Positions 9,824 to 12,105 of a DNA stretch of 12,105 bases are shown here, one piece after another; positions within the stretch are counted from its first letter, which is position 1, and every line of letters starts with the position of its first letter. The DNA comes from an uncultured Anaerolineales bacterium (GTDB lineage Bacteria; Chloroflexota; Anaerolineae; Anaerolineales; UBA11657). Where the stretch lies: NCBI GenBank assembly GCA_913040765.1, contig CAJWIA010000023.1, positions 1 through 12,105 on the forward strand, written 5' to 3'. Both the position numbers and the translations under genes were made by a program. The notes beneath the pieces are model-generated. The model was not told where the DNA came from, searched no databases, and saw only the letters and a list, made by a program, of their open reading frames with translations.

Positions 9824-9852
9824 AGTCTACTTCAAGCTCAGTGTAATGTCAA
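9824..9852 (-). promoter_or_regulatory. predicted sigma70-type promoter of the ilv-leu operon
   Basis: Consensus -35 TTGACA (9847-9852), 17-base spacer, then -10 TAGACT (9824-9829; four of six consensus positions). Transcription would begin near 9817, about 20 bases before the leader start codon. It lies about 40 bases after the glnA stop. Confidence 0.65.
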
Positions 9853-9870
9853 GGCTCAAAATGTCATACT

Positions 9871-9886
9871 GGATAGCAAACCATCC
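9871..9886 (-). terminator. weak hairpin after glnA, possible terminator
   Basis: Seven bases after the glnA stop, GGATGG pairs with CTATCC (six pairs, one G-U) around TTTG. No immediate T tract follows; a TTTT comes about ten bases later. It may be a weak terminator or a 3'-end stabiliser, or nothing. Without it glnA transcripts would read into the ilv leader. Confidence 0.25.
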
Positions 9887-9892
9887 TGAAGA

Positions 9893-11323
9893 TCATGAGT
9901 CAAAATATAAACTAAATTCGTGTGGATGTGTACGTAGACGGACCGCATCCACCTCATTTTCGCGTTTATAGCCTATGTAAGTCTCAATGAGATCAGGAGT
10001 AAACACATCACCCTTAAGTAGAAAGTCATGATTGTTCTCAAGCTCATCAAGTACTTCTGCAAGTGTACCAGGTACTTGCGGAACATTTGCCAGTTCCTCA
10101 GGTGGTAAATCATATAAATCCTTATCCATTGGTTCTCCAGGATCTATCTGGTTTTCTATTCCATCTAGCCCAGCCATCAGCAACGCTGCACATGCAAGAT
10201 ACGGATTGCACGTTGGGTCTGGAGCACGAAACTCTACTCTAGTTGCCTTTTCGCTTTTAGAGAAAGTAGGAAGCCTACATATTGCAGAGCGATTACGCTT
10301 GGAATATGCTAGGTTGACTGGTGCTTCAAAACCTGGTACTAGACGACGATAAGAATTGGTAGTAGGTGCAGCCAGTGCCAATAGTGCTGGAGCATGTTTT
10401 AGCAAACCTCCAATATAGTACAAAGCTGTCTCAGAGAGTTGAGCATAACCACTCTTGTCATAGAAGACGTTTTTGCCGTTTTTCCAAAGACTAGTGTGCA
10501 GGTGCATACCACTTCCATTGTCCTCAAATAGTGGCTTAGGCATGAAAGTAGCAGTAAGTCCATGGCGTCTTGCCACCATTCGAACCAAGTATTTATATTT
10601 TAGTAGATTATCTGACGTGTTAACCAAAGTGTCATAACGTAAATCGATCTCACTTTGACCTGCAGAAGCTACTTCGTGGTGATGTGCTTCTACTGGAATG
10701 CCTGCCGCTTGAAGAGTAAGCATCATGTCACTACGAACGTCCTGCAGGGTATCAACAGGTGGGACAGGGAAATATCCACGTTTGGCTTGTATCTGTCCAC
10801 CTGGGTTAGGCCCTAAATCTTCACCACTATTCCACCAGCCCTCACGACTATCAATAGCATAGTATGAGGAGTATGGTGTGCTTTCGTATCTGACATCGTC
10901 AAATATAAAGAATTCTGCTTCAGGGCCCCAGTAGCTTAAGTCTGCTATGCCGCTTTGTTGCATGTAGTTATTTGCCTTTCTTGCAACATAGCGTGGATCA
11001 CGACTATAAGGCTCTAAGGTTACCGGGTCATAGATATCACATATAATTGCTAATGTAGATATGTCGAGTACTGGATCCATGAAAGTTGTGCTTGGATCAG
11101 GGAGGAGCAACATATCAGATTCATGAATTTGTTGGAATCCACGGATTGAAGATCCATCAAAACCTATACCATTTTTGAATAGTTCTTCTGTGAATTCATT
11201 TACCGGAATACTAAAATGCTGCCAAGTACCAAATAAATCAGTAAATCGTATGTCTACTACTTGAGCTTTCGCTTCTTCGGCTACCTTGATAACCTCTTTA
11301 ATTGCAGAACCTTTTGCTGACAT
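9893..11323 (-). CDS. glnA: glutamine synthetase, type I-beta
   Basis: ATP-dependent condensation of ammonia with glutamate; cytoplasmic dodecamer. 476 residues, usual for GSI. N-terminal beta-grasp domain (about 15-105) with FDGSS (55-59). Catalytic domain: GPEAEFF (133-139; metal ligands E135 and E137), HHHEVASAGQSEID (214-227; E217, E225), NGSGMHLH (269-276; H274), NSYRRLVPGFEAPVNLAYS (323-341) with flap E333, and VEFRAPDP (363-370). The insertion around 150-175 (IDSREGWWNSG) and the loop MDKDLYDLPPEE (399-410) are those of the I-beta subtype; Y404 matches the tyrosine adenylylated by GlnE in Escherichia, so covalent control is possible. ATG 11323 is preceded by AAAGGAGGG, unusually far (about 12 bases). 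It lies 204 bases after gltB and has its own promoter, so the two GS-GOGAT genes are adjacent but can be expressed separately. Confidence 0.97.
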   Translation of the reverse strand: MSAKGSAIKEVIKVAEEAKAQVVDIRFTDLFGTWQHFSIPVNEFTEELFKNGIGFDGSSIRGFQQIHESDMLLLPDPSTTFMDPVLDISTLAIICDIYDPVTLEPYSRDPRYVARKANNYMQQSGIADLSYWGPEAEFFIFDDVRYESTPYSSYYAIDSREGWWNSGEDLGPNPGGQIQAKRGYFPVPPVDTLQDVRSDMMLTLQAAGIPVEAHHHEVASAGQSEIDLRYDTLVNTSDNLLKYKYLVRMVARRHGLTATFMPKPLFEDNGSGMHLHTSLWKNGKNVFYDKSGYAQLSETALYYIGGLLKHAPALLALAAPTTNSYRRLVPGFEAPVNLAYSKRNRSAICRLPTFSKSEKATRVEFRAPDPTCNPYLACAALLMAGLDGIENQIDPGEPMDKDLYDLPPEELANVPQVPGTLAEVLDELENNHDFLLKGDVFTPDLIETYIGYKRENEVDAVRLRTHPHEFSLYFDS

Positions 11324-11334
11324 CTCTAACTCTT

Positions 11335-11343
11335 CCCTCCTTT
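11335..11343 (-). promoter_or_regulatory. glnA ribosome binding site
   Basis: AAAGGAGGG, an almost full match to the anti-Shine-Dalgarno, but about 11-12 bases before ATG 11323, longer than the usual 5-9. No in-frame start lies closer to it, so the ATG stands. Confidence 0.7.
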
Positions 11344-11389
11344 ACATTAACGATTAAAACCACTACAGGCAACCAATCTTTAGATACAA

Positions 11390-11404
11390 ACCTATAAGAT
11401 AGGT
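11390..11404. promoter_or_regulatory. palindrome/hairpin in the glnA leader
   Basis: ACCTATAAGATAGGT on the plus strand: six-base arms that pair perfectly around a three-base loop, about 45-60 bases downstream of the predicted glnA start of transcription. Could be an operator or a small RNA hairpin. It shares half-sites with the palindrome at the ilv promoter (9810-9819). Function not known. Confidence 0.3.
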
Positions 11405-11446
11405 AACATCTGAATGTACTATTGTTAGCTTAGAACTATGTGGTTG

Positions 11447-11478
11447 ATTATACTATAACAGAATTTTGTGTTTGTCAA
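11447..11478 (-). promoter_or_regulatory. predicted glnA promoter
   Basis: Perfect -35 TTGACA (11473-11478) and perfect -10 TATAAT (11447-11452), but 20 bases apart. An overlapping TAGTAT (11450-11455) gives the normal 17-base spacing with a poorer hexamer. Either way, a leader of roughly 115-120 bases precedes glnA. No glnA/glutamine riboswitch core or GlnR/TnrA site was recognised in it. Confidence 0.6.
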
Positions 11479-11527
11479 CTTGAGATCACTATGATTATTA
11501 TTGGATTGATACAATTTTATGCAATAT

Positions 11528-12105
11528 TTACTCTGATAGCCGAAGTCTAGAGCTATGCTTCTCCTGTTTGGGTGTTTGTTTTCTTATAGATTGTGGTGGA
11601 ACATTGTTCCAGGGTACAACTTTTACAATGGCATGCCGTACGGATGGCCAATTTTTGCACAACTGGCTGGCAACATGACTATTTGTTAGTCGGGAATGGT
11701 GATTTACCCACTTAAAAAGCTCCTCCTCTTCTTCTTTGTGAAGTGATTTGATTGTTACTTGTTCTGGATTTATTCTTGTAGAGAGTTTTGTGTGGGGATC
11801 GTATACATAAGCTTTTCCACCGGTCATTCCTGCACCAAAGTTTTGACCTACAGTTCCCAGAACTATTACAGTTCCATCAGTCATATATTCACAGCCATGA
11901 TCACCAATACCTTCAACAATGGCAAAAGCACCACTATTACGTACAGCAAAACGTTCGCCTGCACTCCCAGCCAGAAATAATTCTCCTGATGTTGCGCCAT
12001 ACAGAATTGTGTTACCAGCCAATGTAGGATGCATTCCTTGATATCCAATCTCTGAACGAATTATGATTCTGGCACCACCCAAACCTTTACCAACATAATC
12101 ATTAG
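11528..12105 (-). CDS. gltB: glutamate synthase large subunit (partial, C-terminal GXGXG domain)
   Basis: Only the last 192 complete codons are present; the gene runs off the right edge with no start in the window. It begins in NDYVGKGLGGARIIIRS, the signature entry of the glutamate synthase alpha-subunit C-terminal beta-helix. It continues through regular glycine-turn repeats (GNTILYGATSGELFLAGSAG, then NSGAFAIVEGIGDHGCEYMTDG, then LGTVGQNFGAGMTGG) to about residue 100 of the fragment. This domain positions the amidotransferase and synthase parts for ammonia channelling. After it come an acidic EEEEE helix region and a basic tail (SIRKQTPKQEKHSSRLRLSE) longer than I expect for the family. 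GltB with GlnA forms the GS-GOGAT cycle, and its glutamate is the amino donor for branched-chain amino acids. A stand-alone GXGXG protein cannot be excluded from this fragment. Confidence 0.88.
   Translation of the reverse strand, partial: NDYVGKGLGGARIIIRSEIGYQGMHPTLAGNTILYGATSGELFLAGSAGERFAVRNSGAFAIVEGIGDHGCEYMTDGTVIVLGTVGQNFGAGMTGGKAYVYDPHTKLSTRINPEQVTIKSLHKEEEEELFKWVNHHSRLTNSHVASQLCKNWPSVRHAIVKVVPWNNVPPQSIRKQTPKQEKHSSRLRLSE

Noticed and set aside
9551..9892. T-box riboswitch upstream of ilvB
   Set aside because: No T-box antiterminator sequence (UGGNACCGCG-like) or specifier stem found; the Leu/Val-rich ORF explains the region better.
11358..11446. Two mutually exclusive pairings in the glnA upstream region (CAACCA with TGGTTG, AACCAC with GTGGTT)
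   Set aside because: The shared left arm lies at or upstream of the predicted transcription start, so it would probably not be in the RNA.
11324..11446. Glutamine riboswitch (glnA motif) in the glnA leader
   Set aside because: I could not find the conserved core sequence of that motif.

Overview
The window is one strand of ordinary core metabolism: every supported gene lies on the minus strand, so transcription runs from the right edge to the left. The DNA is moderately AT-rich, tightly packed and ATG-started, with Shine-Dalgarno sites before most genes. I see no mobile element, tRNA, rRNA or CRISPR array. Protein character (class I short ketol-acid reductoisomerase, Chloroflexus-like acetolactate synthase large subunit, ilvBNC joined to leuACD-cimA-leuB) suggests a free-living bacterium, most likely Chloroflexota. 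That assignment is inference from family resemblance only.

Right end (about 9890-12105), nitrogen assimilation: the 3' end of gltB (glutamate synthase large subunit, GXGXG domain), a 204-base gap with a sigma70-type promoter and a small palindrome, then glnA (type I-beta glutamine synthetase with a conserved adenylylation-loop tyrosine).

Middle (9551-9892), the most interesting part: the 342 bases between glnA and ilvB form what looks like a complete ribosome-mediated transcription attenuator. It has a promoter (9824-9852), a 34-codon leader ORF (9693-9797) whose first 18 residues are 13 Leu/Val/Ile, a hairpin spanning the leader stop codon, a long-range pairing that would act as antiterminator, and an intrinsic terminator with a T7 tract (9634-9664) just before ilvB.

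Left (1-9550), a long branched-chain amino acid operon: ilvB, ilvN, ilvC, leuA, leuC, leuD, cimA, leuB (leuB cut by the left edge). Spacings run from short gaps to overlaps (leuC-leuD 1 base, leuD/cimA 7-base overlap, cimA/leuB ATGA overlap), as expected for one transcript. Together the genes give acetolactate synthesis, reductoisomerisation, the leucine branch, and 2-oxobutyrate formation from pyruvate through citramalate, so isoleucine need not come from threonine. LeuC, LeuD and LeuB would serve both leucine and isoleucine. Dihydroxyacid dehydratase (ilvD) and the transaminase (ilvE) are not in the window. The leader model explains regulation: scarcity of charged Leu or Val tRNA stalls the leader ribosome, prevents the terminator and turns on the whole operon.
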